The notes under the pieces were generated by a model, which saw only the letters and a program-made list of their open reading frames with translations, ran no database searches and was not told the DNA's origin. From an uncultured Flavobacteriales bacterium (GTDB lineage Bacteria > Bacteroidota > Bacteroidia > Flavobacteriales_D > Crocinitomicaceae): 11,926 nt of DNA. The stretch lies in contig CAJWCX010000013.1 of assembly GCA_913031405.1 (NCBI GenBank), positions 1 through 11,926 on the forward strand, read 5' to 3'. Shown here piece by piece: positions 1 to 7,025 of this stretch (the stretch's first letter is position 1; every line of letters starts with the position of its first letter). The position numbers and the translations under genes were made by a program.

Positions 1-248
1 TGAGGGGAGGTGAAGAGTCCAACTTTGTGATTTTGTTCTGTAAGTATCGATGCAATAACGCTACAGACGGATCCCTTTCCATTGGTTCCTGCCACATGAA
101 TATATTTCAGCTTTTCAAGGTCAAGGTCAAATAATGAAAGAAGCTTATGCGTATGAGATAGTCCTGGCTTATAGGCTTTTCCTCCTTGCTTTTGAAAAGC
201 AGGGAATTGTTGAAACAGCCAGTCGATATGTTCGGAGTAGTTATCCAG
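1..248 (-). CDS. folC: FolC, folylpolyglutamate/dihydrofolate synthase, N-terminal part (runs off the left edge)
   Basis: ATP-dependent cytoplasmic ligase of folate metabolism. It joins glutamate to dihydropteroate and/or extends the glutamate tail of folates. The 82 codons visible read as a FolC N-terminus: a first helix like NYSEHIDWLFQQFPAFQ, then KAYKPGL, then IHVAGTNGKGSV with the Mur-ligase/FolC P-loop (bases 69-89), then the strand VGLFTSP. The rest lies beyond position 1. The start is odd: the frame is open from 308 downward but has no ATG, GTG or TTG before the GTG at 95-93, which lies right at the P-loop and is far too late. Comparison with FolC N-termini, which begin about two residues before the NYxE-like segment, points to CTG at 248-246. 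That overlaps the tonB stop at 241-243, so translation is probably coupled to tonB. Family call is firm; the start is inferred. Confidence 0.88.
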   Translation of the reverse strand, partial: MDNYSEHIDWLFQQFPAFQKQGGKAYKPGLSHTHKLLSLFDLDLEKLKYIHVAGTNGKGSVCSVIASILTEQNHKVGLFTSP

Positions 249-894
249 CTTGAATATAAACGCTAAAAAATGCTTTTCGATTGCCTGCTCCCGGTTCTGC
301 TTTATATTTTACATTTTTTTTAATGTACTCAATAACCGATTTGACAACATTTTGATCTGGGTGGCTTGTTGAATTACATGACTTTGCCGAAATGGCCTCT
401 CCTTTTTCACTAATTAGGAGCTCAACACAAACATTTCCACTGTAATCGGTATCATAATCTGGAGGAACTGGTCTGTTGAGTCTTTTGGGGTCTCCAAAAT
501 TCTTAGAAGGCGGTCCGGGTTGACTTGCATTTAAATCGTCACCAGGAGTAAATGGTCCTTGATTCGGTGATCCGCCACCTGCTCCACCAAAAGGGTTAGC
601 ACTACTCTCATCGGATTGGTTGTCTGTCAACTCTTCACTTGTTGTATTGTTATTTGTATTCGGATTTGGTGGTTTCGGTGTAGGATTTCGAGTCGGCGCT
701 GCGCTGCGACTGGGTTGATTATTGGTTTCAGCTACCACATCTTTGATCTCCATATCTTCGGGAAAAGGATCTGAAACCTCAACTGTTGGTGGATTTTCTG
801 CAAAAGTAAATTCAATAAAGAATAAGGCCACAAGAATTCCAACCATGAAAAGAATAGAACTCGCGTACGCTTTTTTCTTATTATCTAGTGCCAT
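241..894 (-). CDS. tonB: TonB-like energy transducer with N-terminal membrane anchor
   Basis: Periplasm-spanning protein that passes ExbB/ExbD proton-motive energy to TonB-dependent outer-membrane receptors. Of 217 residues, about 12-30 form one hydrophobic anchor. Residues 35-145 are a low-complexity linker rich in Pro, Asn, Ser and Gly with clustered acidic residues. Residues 140-217 resemble the TonB C-terminal fold (LNRPVPPDY, GNVCVELLISEKGEAISAK, closing with FFSVYIQAG). I chose ATG at 894, seven bases after the exbD stop; an in-frame TTG at 912 would add six residues but overlap exbD. Directly follows exbD and overlaps folC by 8 bases. The linker has few Lys-Pro repeats compared with proteobacterial TonB. 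The C-terminal domain has two cysteines, 156 and 173. A TolA-like role with a Tol system is possible, but no tolB or pal is present. Confidence 0.82.
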   Translation of the reverse strand: MALDNKKKAYASSILFMVGILVALFFIEFTFAENPPTVEVSDPFPEDMEIKDVVAETNNQPSRSAAPTRNPTPKPPNPNTNNNTTSEELTDNQSDESSANPFGGAGGGSPNQGPFTPGDDLNASQPGPPSKNFGDPKRLNRPVPPDYDTDYSGNVCVELLISEKGEAISAKSCNSTSHPDQNVVKSVIEYIKKNVKYKAEPGAGNRKAFFSVYIQAG

Positions 895-901
895 TTCGGT
901 T

Positions 902-1339
902 TTATTTATCAAATGCCAAAACGGGTTGCCATTCTTTTGATTGAGCCAATATCAACACCTGAAATACGGCATCGTAATAGGCTGTTTTTTCACCTGCAAT
1001 ACGCAACTTAGTTTTTCCTGAAGCCTCCACTGCTGACGTAATCTCTGCTTTCATGGTTTCATAATCCAATAAACCTGATAAGGGTTGACCTTCTTGGCTG
1101 ACTTGGTACAACTTTTGGCTGTCTCCTTCTTCGGGAATTCGATTCAATACAATAACAGTAGGCGTAATACGCTCTGGGTCTGTCTTCGTATTTTCATTGG
1201 CTTGCGGCAGGTCCAGAGGTGTCTGGTTATTAGCCATTAAGCTTAATATGATAAAGAAAATGAGCAATAGGAAAACGAGGTCAGTCATACTGGCCATTCC
1301 GCCCTCAATCTTGATTTTATTTCGCTGTTTTAAATTCAT
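902..1339 (-). CDS. exbD: ExbD/TolR-family biopolymer transport protein
   Basis: Inner-membrane subunit of the proton-driven ExbB-ExbD motor that energises TonB. The 145-residue length is usual for the family. After a short basic N-terminus (MNLKQRNKIK), a single membrane helix spans about residues 19-37. It opens with the ExbD signature ASMTDLVFLLLIFFIILS; Asp20 matches the membrane aspartate that carries protons in this family. The remaining ~105 residues form the periplasmic domain. ATG at 1339 lies 11 bases after the exbB stop, and the stop at 902 is seven bases before the tonB ATG, so exbB-exbD-tonB are almost certainly co-translated. Only one exbD copy is visible, whereas flavobacterial TonB loci often carry two. 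Confidence 0.93.
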   Translation of the reverse strand: MNLKQRNKIKIEGGMASMTDLVFLLLIFFIILSLMANNQTPLDLPQANENTKTDPERITPTVIVLNRIPEEGDSQKLYQVSQEGQPLSGLLDYETMKAEITSAVEASGKTKLRIAGEKTAYYDAVFQVLILAQSKEWQPVLAFDK

Positions 1340-1350
1340 GATAAGGTCTT

Positions 1351-2021
1351 TTAAATCTCTTTTTTACTTTCGTAGTTTTTCATTAAGTTAAAGGAGATAT
1401 TTTCCATTTCAATCGCGATTTTTTCCAATTTCATTACTAGGTGATTATACCCTACATAGGCTACAATTCCAACCACAAGACCAGAAACAGTCGTTGTCAT
1501 TGCTGTTAATATTCCTCCAGAAATCATTGATATTTCAAGTGACTTTGAGGCTTCTAAAGCCATAAATACTTCGACCATACCAATTGTTGTTCCCAAGAAC
1601 CCAATCATCGGTGCCACCCCAGAACAGGTAGCTAAAACACCGAGTTTTTCTCCCAATCGAGCGAGCTCAAAATCACCTTGGTTTTTGAGTTGAGACTCCG
1701 CTGTTGATTTTTTACTTGCTTGTTTTTTGTATCAATATATTTTGAGATGAGCTTTTTGAAGGGATTCGTTGAATTTTCATATTTGCTAAGCATCATAGAG
1801 TCATATTCTTCCTCTATTTTTTTATTGATGTGGCCATAGCTCTTAAGAATACTGTTGTAGTCGAGATACTTCGTCACAAATATATAGACCACATATCCTA
1901 ATATCAGAAGTAGTATGATATTGATTGATAAACCAACCAGTTCATCCGTATTAACAAAGACCTCCCAAAATGTTTTTGTGGTTTCTTTGGTTTCAGTTGC
2001 AAGAAAAAATAAATTATTCAT
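1351..2021 (-). CDS. exbB: ExbB/MotA/TolQ-family proton channel, reading frame interrupted by a -1 shift
   Basis: Multi-span inner-membrane subunit of the TonB-energising motor. The gene lies in two frames. Frame one starts with ATG at 2021 and carries one hydrophobic segment (residues 32-50) and a cytoplasmic stretch to about KYIDTKN (residue 100); left alone it ends at a TAG at 1632-1634, and its tail no longer looks like ExbB. The -1 frame resumes exactly there (QASKKSTAESQLKNQGDFEL) and gives ARLGEKLGVLATCSG, APMIGFLGTTIGMV (helix two, about 128-153) and the Thr-rich helix three (about 169-197), ending at 1351. Joined, the product is 223 residues, a normal ExbB length. The second part has no ATG of its own; TTG at 1656 lies inside a conserved segment. 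The shift coincides with A-run heptamers at 1722-1728 and 1707-1713. Either regulated frameshifting, transcriptional slippage, a real mutation or a lost A in the assembly could explain it. Confidence 0.85.
1707..1728 (-). other. Tandem A-run slippery heptamers at the exbB frame junction
   Basis: Read on the minus strand, A AAA AAC (1728-1722) and A AAA AAT (1713-1707) both sit in the X XXY YYZ register of the upstream exbB frame, nine bases apart. A -1 slip at either one leads into the frame encoding the rest of ExbB. The first gives DTKNQASKKSTAES and the second DTKNKQVKNSTAES. Both heptamers have the shape of known -1 frameshift sites, but a run of six A's is also where a one-base sequencing deletion is most likely. 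The positions and registers are seen directly; function is not shown. Confidence 0.5.
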
Positions 2022-2052
2022 AAGTGTAAAACGTTTAGTTTTAAGTTTGTTA

Positions 2053-3402
2053 CTATAAAATTAAGAAAACTCCGATACCTGCGAAATATCCTACCAAAGC
2101 CAGTAGTGATATTCGTTTGAGATACCAGAAGAAGGAAATATTCTCCATCCCCATTGCTACAACCCCTGCAGCAGACCCAATGATGAGCATGGACCCACCT
2201 GTTCCAGCGGCATAAGCAATAAAATGCCAAACATTTGCATCCATTGCATCGGGGAACATTCCCATCGAAGCTGCGACTAAGGGAACATTATCAATAATGG
2301 CAGAGCCAATACCCAATAGTGATACAAATATCCGTTCGTCCATCATGGCATTGACCTCATTTCCGAAGGTAAAGATCATACCCAGGCTTTCTAGAGCCGC
2401 AACCGTCATTAAAATACCCAAGAAAAATAAGATGCTAGGCATTTCAATTTTCGTAAGGGCTTTGAAAGTGGGACCGTGGCCATGAATATCGTTTTCGTTT
2501 TTTGATAGGGTAAAATCTCGGTTGGTAATCAATTCGGCGGTCAGCGACATGAGCCCCAAGGACAACATCATACCAATGTATGGAGGTAAGTGTGTTACGG
2601 TTTTAAATATGGGCACAAATACGATCAATCCAAGACCTAAACACAACATAAATAGGCTGTTTTTACCTCTTTTCTCCTTGTCCTCCTCTGTATCAATTTC
2701 TCCTCGAAATACCGGTAATCTTGTTGCGATTACTGTTGGGATGATCATACAAACAATAGAAGGGATGAGTAGGTTTTTTACTAGTACAACTGCAGTTACT
2801 TTATCTTGCATCCATAACATAGTCGTTGTAACATCACCAATCGGTGACCATGCACCACCGGCATTTGCTGAAACAATAATCATACCGGCAAACCACATTC
2901 TAAGGTTTTTGTCTGAAATGATTTTTCTTAGAATGGTAATCAAAACAATTGTTGCCGTAAGGTTGTCAATAATTGCAGATAAGATAAAGGCAAGAATACT
3001 CACAATCCAAAGCAAGCTAGATTTCTTTCTTGTGGTAATCATTGCTTTAAACGTTTGAAAGCCATTAAAATGATCGATAATTTCGACAATCGTCATGGCT
3101 CCAACTAAGAATATTAGGATTTCGCAGGTTTTTCCAAAGTGGTGTAGGAGTGTGTGTTCCATCCATTCCATTTTCCCCATGGATCCATGTTCACCATGTA
3201 ATGGCAGATTGGCAAAACCTTCTACCAAGCCGTGGCTGCCTGGGTCAAACCATTGCTCGAAGCCATTGATTCCAAAAGCTACTCCTGCCCAAGCCAAAGC
3301 CATCATGACAAGTGCTGGAATTAATTTATCAATTTTTAGTGGATGCTCCAAGGTGATTGCGAGATATCCAAAAACAAATACTAAAAAAATAAATATTTCC
3401 AT
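2053..3402 (-). CDS. nhaD: NhaD-type Na+/H+ antiporter
   Basis: Inner-membrane antiporter of the ion-transporter (ArsB/NhaD) superfamily that expels Na+ in exchange for H+. The 449-residue, mostly hydrophobic protein shows the two-fold repeat of this fold. The hexamer SAIIDN occurs at residues 142-147 and again at 367-372, each at a predicted broken helix. Each copy is followed by a Gly/Ser-rich re-entrant segment: SANAGGAWSPIGD at 178-190 and GTGGSMLIIGSAAG at about 400-413. A charged cytoplasmic loop (about 234-248, EEDKEKRGK) separates the halves, and a His/Met-rich loop lies at about 57-90. ATG at 3402 is three bases downstream of the dehydrogenase stop, so the two are co-transcribed; exbB starts 31 bases after its stop. 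The family is clear; ion preference is inferred from NhaD-like motifs. Confidence 0.9.
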   Translation of the reverse strand: MEIFIFLVFVFGYLAITLEHPLKIDKLIPALVMMALAWAGVAFGINGFEQWFDPGSHGLVEGFANLPLHGEHGSMGKMEWMEHTLLHHFGKTCEILIFLVGAMTIVEIIDHFNGFQTFKAMITTRKKSSLLWIVSILAFILSAIIDNLTATIVLITILRKIISDKNLRMWFAGMIIVSANAGGAWSPIGDVTTTMLWMQDKVTAVVLVKNLLIPSIVCMIIPTVIATRLPVFRGEIDTEEDKEKRGKNSLFMLCLGLGLIVFVPIFKTVTHLPPYIGMMLSLGLMSLTAELITNRDFTLSKNENDIHGHGPTFKALTKIEMPSILFFLGILMTVAALESLGMIFTFGNEVNAMMDERIFVSLLGIGSAIIDNVPLVAASMGMFPDAMDANVWHFIAYAAGTGGSMLIIGSAAGVVAMGMENISFFWYLKRISLLALVGYFAGIGVFLIL

Positions 3403-3405
3403 AAT

Positions 3406-4635
3406 CTAAATGAGTTGGTTTAAGGCAATTTCAAAGGCCGCTTTAGCAAGACCCGTATTTTCAGGTTTAACTTTGTGCGTTTCTTTCAATGCATTGTAAA
3501 TGGTTTGACTAGTGTCTTCAAAAATTTCATGATCGTCTAATTTATTCAAGTCATGAGACATGAGATAAGCAAATACCCTAGCCATTCCGCAATTGGCGAT
3601 AAAATCGGGAATTAAGGAAAGAGATTCATCTGCTTGCTCTGCAATAGAACCGAAAAATATTTCAGGATCTGCAAAAGGAACATTTGCTCCTGAAGAAATG
3701 ACCTTAACTCCTGCCTTTGTCATGCGCTCCAACTGTTCTTTTGAAATCATTCGGGATCCCGCACATGGAATAAAGACATCGGCCTCAATATCCCAAATAC
3801 GTTCATTAATAGCCTCGTAGCTTTTAATATTTGAGGCAACAAGTTCGTTTCCGTTCTTGTTAAGGAATAGCTCTCTTACTTCTTCCAATCCATAACCCTC
3901 AGAATTGATTAGTCCTCCAACACGGTCTATAATTCCAACAATTTTTGCTCCACTTTGAGCTAAATAATAAGCTCCAGCAGAGCCTACGTTACCCCATCCT
4001 TGTACAATGACCTTTTTTCCTTCAAGGTCACCTCCCCAAATATTGTAGTAATGTTTAATCGATTCAGCAACACCAAATCCTGTGATCATATCGGCAACTA
4101 CATATTTTCTATCTACAGCGGGGGAGTAATTTCGGTCTTCAATAACTTTAATGACTCCTTGTCTTAAACGTCCAATTCTATTTATTTTTTGAGCTTCTTT
4201 AGGTTGAAAGTGTCCATTGAAAACGCCTTCTTGTGGATGCCAAACTCCACAATCTTCTGTAATGGGAATGACTTCGTGTATTTCATCCACATTCAGGTCG
4301 CCTCCTGTACCATAATAATGTTTGAGTAAAGGAGAAACAGCAGCGTACCATCTTTTCAATACCTCTTGCTTTCTAGGGTCTTTAGGGTCAAAATTGATTC
4401 CTGACTTGGCACCACCGATAGGCGGTCCTGCAACGGTAAATTTAATTTCCATGGTTTTGGCCAAAGATTCTACTTCTCGCTTGTCCAATCCAAGTCTCAT
4501 TCTTGTTCCTCCTCCAGCAGCTCCTCCTCGAAGAGAATTAATCACTACCCATCCCTTGGCATCTGTTTCCGAATCATTCCATTCAAAAACGATTTCTGGT
4601 TGCTTATTTTCAAATTTATTTAAAAGCTCTTTCAT
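3406..4635 (-). CDS. Glu/Leu/Phe/Val-type amino-acid dehydrogenase
   Basis: Cytoplasmic NAD(P)-dependent enzyme that interconverts an amino acid with its 2-oxo acid and ammonium. Glutamate is the likeliest substrate, but leucine or valine cannot be excluded from motifs alone. Of 409 residues, the N-terminal catalytic domain has GGAAGGGTRM (37-46), Lys65 in EIKFTVAG, the catalytic-lysine motif PPIGGAKSG (Lys77), and GGDLNVDE with Asp113. The C-terminal Rossmann domain has VQGWGNVGSAG (211-221) and, 16 residues on, Asp237 at the position that often favours NAD+. A slightly unusual point is AKSG where many family members have K-GG. ATG at 4635 follows a 101-bp gap carrying a TAnnTTTG element. 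It is the first gene of a tightly spaced run with nhaD, exbBD and tonB. Confidence 0.87.
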   Translation of the reverse strand: MKELLNKFENKQPEIVFEWNDSETDAKGWVVINSLRGGAAGGGTRMRLGLDKREVESLAKTMEIKFTVAGPPIGGAKSGINFDPKDPRKQEVLKRWYAAVSPLLKHYYGTGGDLNVDEIHEVIPITEDCGVWHPQEGVFNGHFQPKEAQKINRIGRLRQGVIKVIEDRNYSPAVDRKYVVADMITGFGVAESIKHYYNIWGGDLEGKKVIVQGWGNVGSAGAYYLAQSGAKIVGIIDRVGGLINSEGYGLEEVRELFLNKNGNELVASNIKSYEAINERIWDIEADVFIPCAGSRMISKEQLERMTKAGVKVISSGANVPFADPEIFFGSIAEQADESLSLIPDFIANCGMARVFAYLMSHDLNKLDDHEIFEDTSQTIYNALKETHKVKPENTGLAKAAFEIALNQLI

Positions 4636-4660
4636 TAAAATTGTGAATTTTTAAATCAAA

Positions 4661-4668
4661 CAAAAGTA
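4661..4668 (-). promoter_or_regulatory. Bacteroidota-type -7 promoter element for the dehydrogenase operon
   Basis: On the minus strand TACTTTTG matches the Bacteroidota primary-sigma -7 consensus TAnnTTTG exactly, and it ends 25 bases before the dehydrogenase ATG at 4635. The nearest TTTG upstream is only 14 bases away, shorter than the usual spacing to a -33 element, so the -33 box is weak or absent. It lies in the only intergenic gap above the dehydrogenase-nhaD-exbBD-tonB run. Confidence 0.45.
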
Positions 4669-4736
4669 ACAATAACAAGATTCAAAAGCTGTTTTTTTTT
4701 TAAACTGAGCAAAAAGCTCATAATGAATAGGTCAAT

Positions 4737-5810
4737 TTAATAACCTGGAACATGAAGGACACCCATGGTCAAAGCTCTTTTTGCACCTGTTACCGAAGGG
4801 ACATTATTGGTTTCTTTTATCAGGTACTTGTATCCAAGATAAGCAAATATAAGCGCTTCTTTAAAGTCAATGATCTCCGCTTCGGCAAGAATTATTTCCC
4901 CATCATAAAGGTTTGCCATTAATTCAATTAAGTGACTATTTTTTGCTCCTCCTCCTGTAATTAAAACCGACTTCAATTGATTTCCATTGAGAATATTTGA
5001 GATCTGTTCTGCAATATGTACACTTATTGTTTTTAGAATATTTTCGCTTTTATAGTCTTTAGGGATTAACGGGAAGAAGTGGTCATTCAACCATTCTGTT
5101 CCCAAGGACTTCGGATGTTTTTGTTGATAAAACCCAAGTGAATTTAATCTTTCTAGGAGAATAGGGTCTAGTGTTCCTTGTCTCGAATGCATTCCGTTGT
5201 GATCATATTCAAGTCCAATCTTGTTCGCAAAATGATTCAGCGGCAGATTACCTGGACAAATGTCAAAAGCGATAATAGAATTATTTTGTTGAAAACTGAT
5301 ATTGCAAAACCCTCCAATATTCAAAAAAGCTTCTGCTTTGTCCTTGAACAAATCAAAATCACCTAAGGGTACAAGCGGAGCTCCATGTCCTCCCGAAATA
5401 ACATCCAAACTTCTAAAGTCATTGATCACATTAATTCCTGTGATATACGCTATTGTGCTTCCACATCCGATTTGTAAGGTAAAACCATTTTCGGGTTGGT
5501 GCAATATGGTTTGTCCATGAGAGGCGATGGCAGCAATGTTATTTTTATTGATTTTGTGTTCCTTTATAAATTGATTGACTGCATCTCCAAAAAAAGAACC
5601 AATTGTTTTATTGAGTATTTGAAAATCAGGATGATTGAGAGATTCAGCATTTTCAATTTTTGCCTTTAGTGTTTTGGGGTAGGGCACGGTAAGTGAGTGC
5701 CTCAATTCAAATGTGCTGTGACCATTAATACAATCAAAATGGACAAGCACAATGTCCAACCCATCTAGGGAGGTCCCACTCATCAAGCCAATGATTTCTT
5801 TGTTAAACAT
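4737..5810 (-). CDS. anmK: Anhydro-N-acetylmuramic acid kinase (AnmK)
   Basis: Cytoplasmic peptidoglycan-recycling enzyme. It opens the 1,6-anhydro ring of anhMurNAc and phosphorylates it to MurNAc-6-phosphate using ATP. The N-terminal ATP-binding signature IGLMSGTSLDGLD (7-19) is diagnostic. It is followed by IASHGQTILHQP (95-106), NIGGFCNIS (164-172), FDICPGN (182-188; Asp183 aligns with the catalytic aspartate of the family), ITGGGAKN (284-291) and the C-terminal NVPSVTGAKRALTMG (336-350). Length is 357 residues, usual for AnmK. I chose ATG at 5810; an in-frame TTG at 5825 would add five residues that extend past where family members begin. No murQ or transporter is next to it. It is transcribed divergently from the acyl-CoA dehydrogenase and is probably its own unit, since 101 bp with a promoter element separate it from the next gene. 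Confidence 0.95.
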   Translation of the reverse strand: MFNKEIIGLMSGTSLDGLDIVLVHFDCINGHSTFELRHSLTVPYPKTLKAKIENAESLNHPDFQILNKTIGSFFGDAVNQFIKEHKINKNNIAAIASHGQTILHQPENGFTLQIGCGSTIAYITGINVINDFRSLDVISGGHGAPLVPLGDFDLFKDKAEAFLNIGGFCNISFQQNNSIIAFDICPGNLPLNHFANKIGLEYDHNGMHSRQGTLDPILLERLNSLGFYQQKHPKSLGTEWLNDHFFPLIPKDYKSENILKTISVHIAEQISNILNGNQLKSVLITGGGAKNSHLIELMANLYDGEIILAEAEIIDFKEALIFAYLGYKYLIKETNNVPSVTGAKRALTMGVLHVPGY

Positions 5811-5842
5811 AGCGTATTCTTCCAATCACATTATTATTTCCG

Positions 5843-5850
5843 TAATTTTG
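5843..5850 (+). promoter_or_regulatory. Bacteroidota-type -7 promoter element for the acyl-CoA dehydrogenase
   Basis: TAATTTTG matches TAnnTTTG exactly and ends 27 bases before the ATG at 5878, nearly the same spacing as the dehydrogenase promoter at 4661-4668. No convincing TTTG -33 box lies 17-23 bases upstream. The divergent spacer is only 67 bp, so an anmK promoter must overlap it; on the other strand TAATTTTA (5859-5852) is one base off the consensus. Confidence 0.45.
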
Positions 5851-5877
5851 CTAAAATTAAATTAAATTTTCGTCCAT

Positions 5878-7020
5878 ATGAATTTTGAGTTATCCGAAGA
5901 GCACTTGGCAGTGAAAGAGGCTGCAAGAGATTTTGCACAGAATGTTTTAAAACCAGGCGTTATCCAACGTGACAATGATCAGCAATTTCCAAAGGAGGAA
6001 ATTAAGGAGTTGGCTGAATTGGGTTTCATGGGTATGATGGTTGATCCCAAATATGGTGGGAGCGGGATGGATACCCTCTCTTACGTTTTGGCCATGGAAG
6101 AAATTTCTAAGGTAGATGCCTCTACTTCAGTATGCATGTCAGTTAATAATTCCCTTGTTTGTTGGGGAATAGAAAAATTTGGATCGGAAGAACAAAAGCA
6201 AAAATATTTGGTACCGCTCGCAACTGGAGAGAAAATAGGGGCATTTTGTCTATCTGAACCTGAAGCAGGTTCTGACGCAACTTCTCAAAAAACTACGGCA
6301 TTTGATAAGGGTGATCACTATCTCTTAAATGGAACTAAGAATTGGATTACGAATGGATCTTCAGCAAGTGTATACCTTGTAATTGCGCAGACGAATGTTG
6401 AATTGGGGCATAAGGGAATCAATGCTTTTATTGTTGAGCGTGGTATGGATGGATTTATAGTTGGCGCAAAGGAAGATAAAATGGGAATCCGAGGAAGTGA
6501 TACTCATACCCTATTGTTTAACGATGTAAAGGTGCCAAAAGAAAATAGAATTGGAGAGGATGGATTTGGTTTTAAGTTTGCAATGAAAGTGCTCTCTGGA
6601 GGAAGAATCGGAATTGCCTCTCAAGCTCTTGGAATTGCTGCAGGAGGTCTTGAGTTGGCCACCGAATACTCGAAAGAGCGAAAGGCTTTTGGTAAGGAGA
6701 TTCATAAGCATCAGGCGATTGCCTTTAAGCTCGCAGATATGGCGACTGAAATTGAAGCAGCCAGATTATTGGTCTATAAAAGTGCACTAGATAAAGACAG
6801 TGGAAAAAATTATGATCAGTCCAGTGCAATGGCGAAACTTTATGCCTCTAAAGTGGCTATGGAGCAGACAGTTGAGGCTGTTCAGATTCATGGAGGATAT
6901 GGTTTTGTAAAGGAGTATCATGTTGAACGTTTAATGCGTGATGCAAAAATCACTCAGATATATGAGGGAACCTCGGAAGTTCAAAAAATTGTCATTTCTC
7001 GAGGGGTGTTGAATACCTGA
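5878..7020 (+). CDS. Acyl-CoA dehydrogenase (short/medium-chain, butyryl-CoA dehydrogenase-like)
   Basis: FAD-dependent cytoplasmic enzyme that makes the trans-2,3 double bond of acyl-CoA in beta-oxidation or branched amino-acid breakdown, passing electrons to ETF. The 380 residues cover the whole family: an N-terminal helical domain (1-120), the FAD/substrate signature GAFCLSEPEAGSDA (121-134) and WITNGSSA (156-163) in the beta domain, and the C-terminal helical domain with RKAFGKEIHKHQAIAFKLAD (268-287) and QIHGGYGFVKEYHVERLMRD (336-355). Glu363 in IYEGTSE is at the catalytic-base position of short- and medium-chain enzymes. Chain-length preference cannot be read from sequence. It is the only plus-strand gene, appears monocistronic, and ends 5 bp from the convergent peroxiredoxin gene. 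Confidence 0.95.
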   Translation: MNFELSEEHLAVKEAARDFAQNVLKPGVIQRDNDQQFPKEEIKELAELGFMGMMVDPKYGGSGMDTLSYVLAMEEISKVDASTSVCMSVNNSLVCWGIEKFGSEEQKQKYLVPLATGEKIGAFCLSEPEAGSDATSQKTTAFDKGDHYLLNGTKNWITNGSSASVYLVIAQTNVELGHKGINAFIVERGMDGFIVGAKEDKMGIRGSDTHTLLFNDVKVPKENRIGEDGFGFKFAMKVLSGGRIGIASQALGIAAGGLELATEYSKERKAFGKEIHKHQAIAFKLADMATEIEAARLLVYKSALDKDSGKNYDQSSAMAKLYASKVAMEQTVEAVQIHGGYGFVKEYHVERLMRDAKITQIYEGTSEVQKIVISRGVLNT

Positions 7021-7025
7021 TTTGA

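Noticed and set aside
1351..1656. C-terminal exbB half as a separate gene starting at TTG 1656
   Set aside because: The TTG lies inside a conserved ExbB segment (ARLGEKLG), and the missing helix and loop are encoded immediately upstream in the other frame. One interrupted gene fits better.
2018..2230. Minus-strand frame rich in Trp and Cys overlapping the 3' end of nhaD
   Set aside because: It is the alternate frame of nhaD, whose C-terminal segment with the SANAGG-like re-entrant loop is intact; no start or family support.
2522..3058. Plus-strand open frame of 178 codons inside nhaD
   Set aside because: Antisense to the clearly conserved nhaD frame; its translation resembles no family, and its sequence follows from nhaD codon composition. 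Similar plus-strand frames at 3095-3409 and 4322-4654 were rejected for the same reason.
4706..4720. Hairpin TGAGC-AAAAA-GCTCA between anmK and the dehydrogenase as a terminator
   Set aside because: Five-base stem; on the transcribed (minus) strand it is followed by an A-run, not a U-run, so it lacks an intrinsic-terminator tail.
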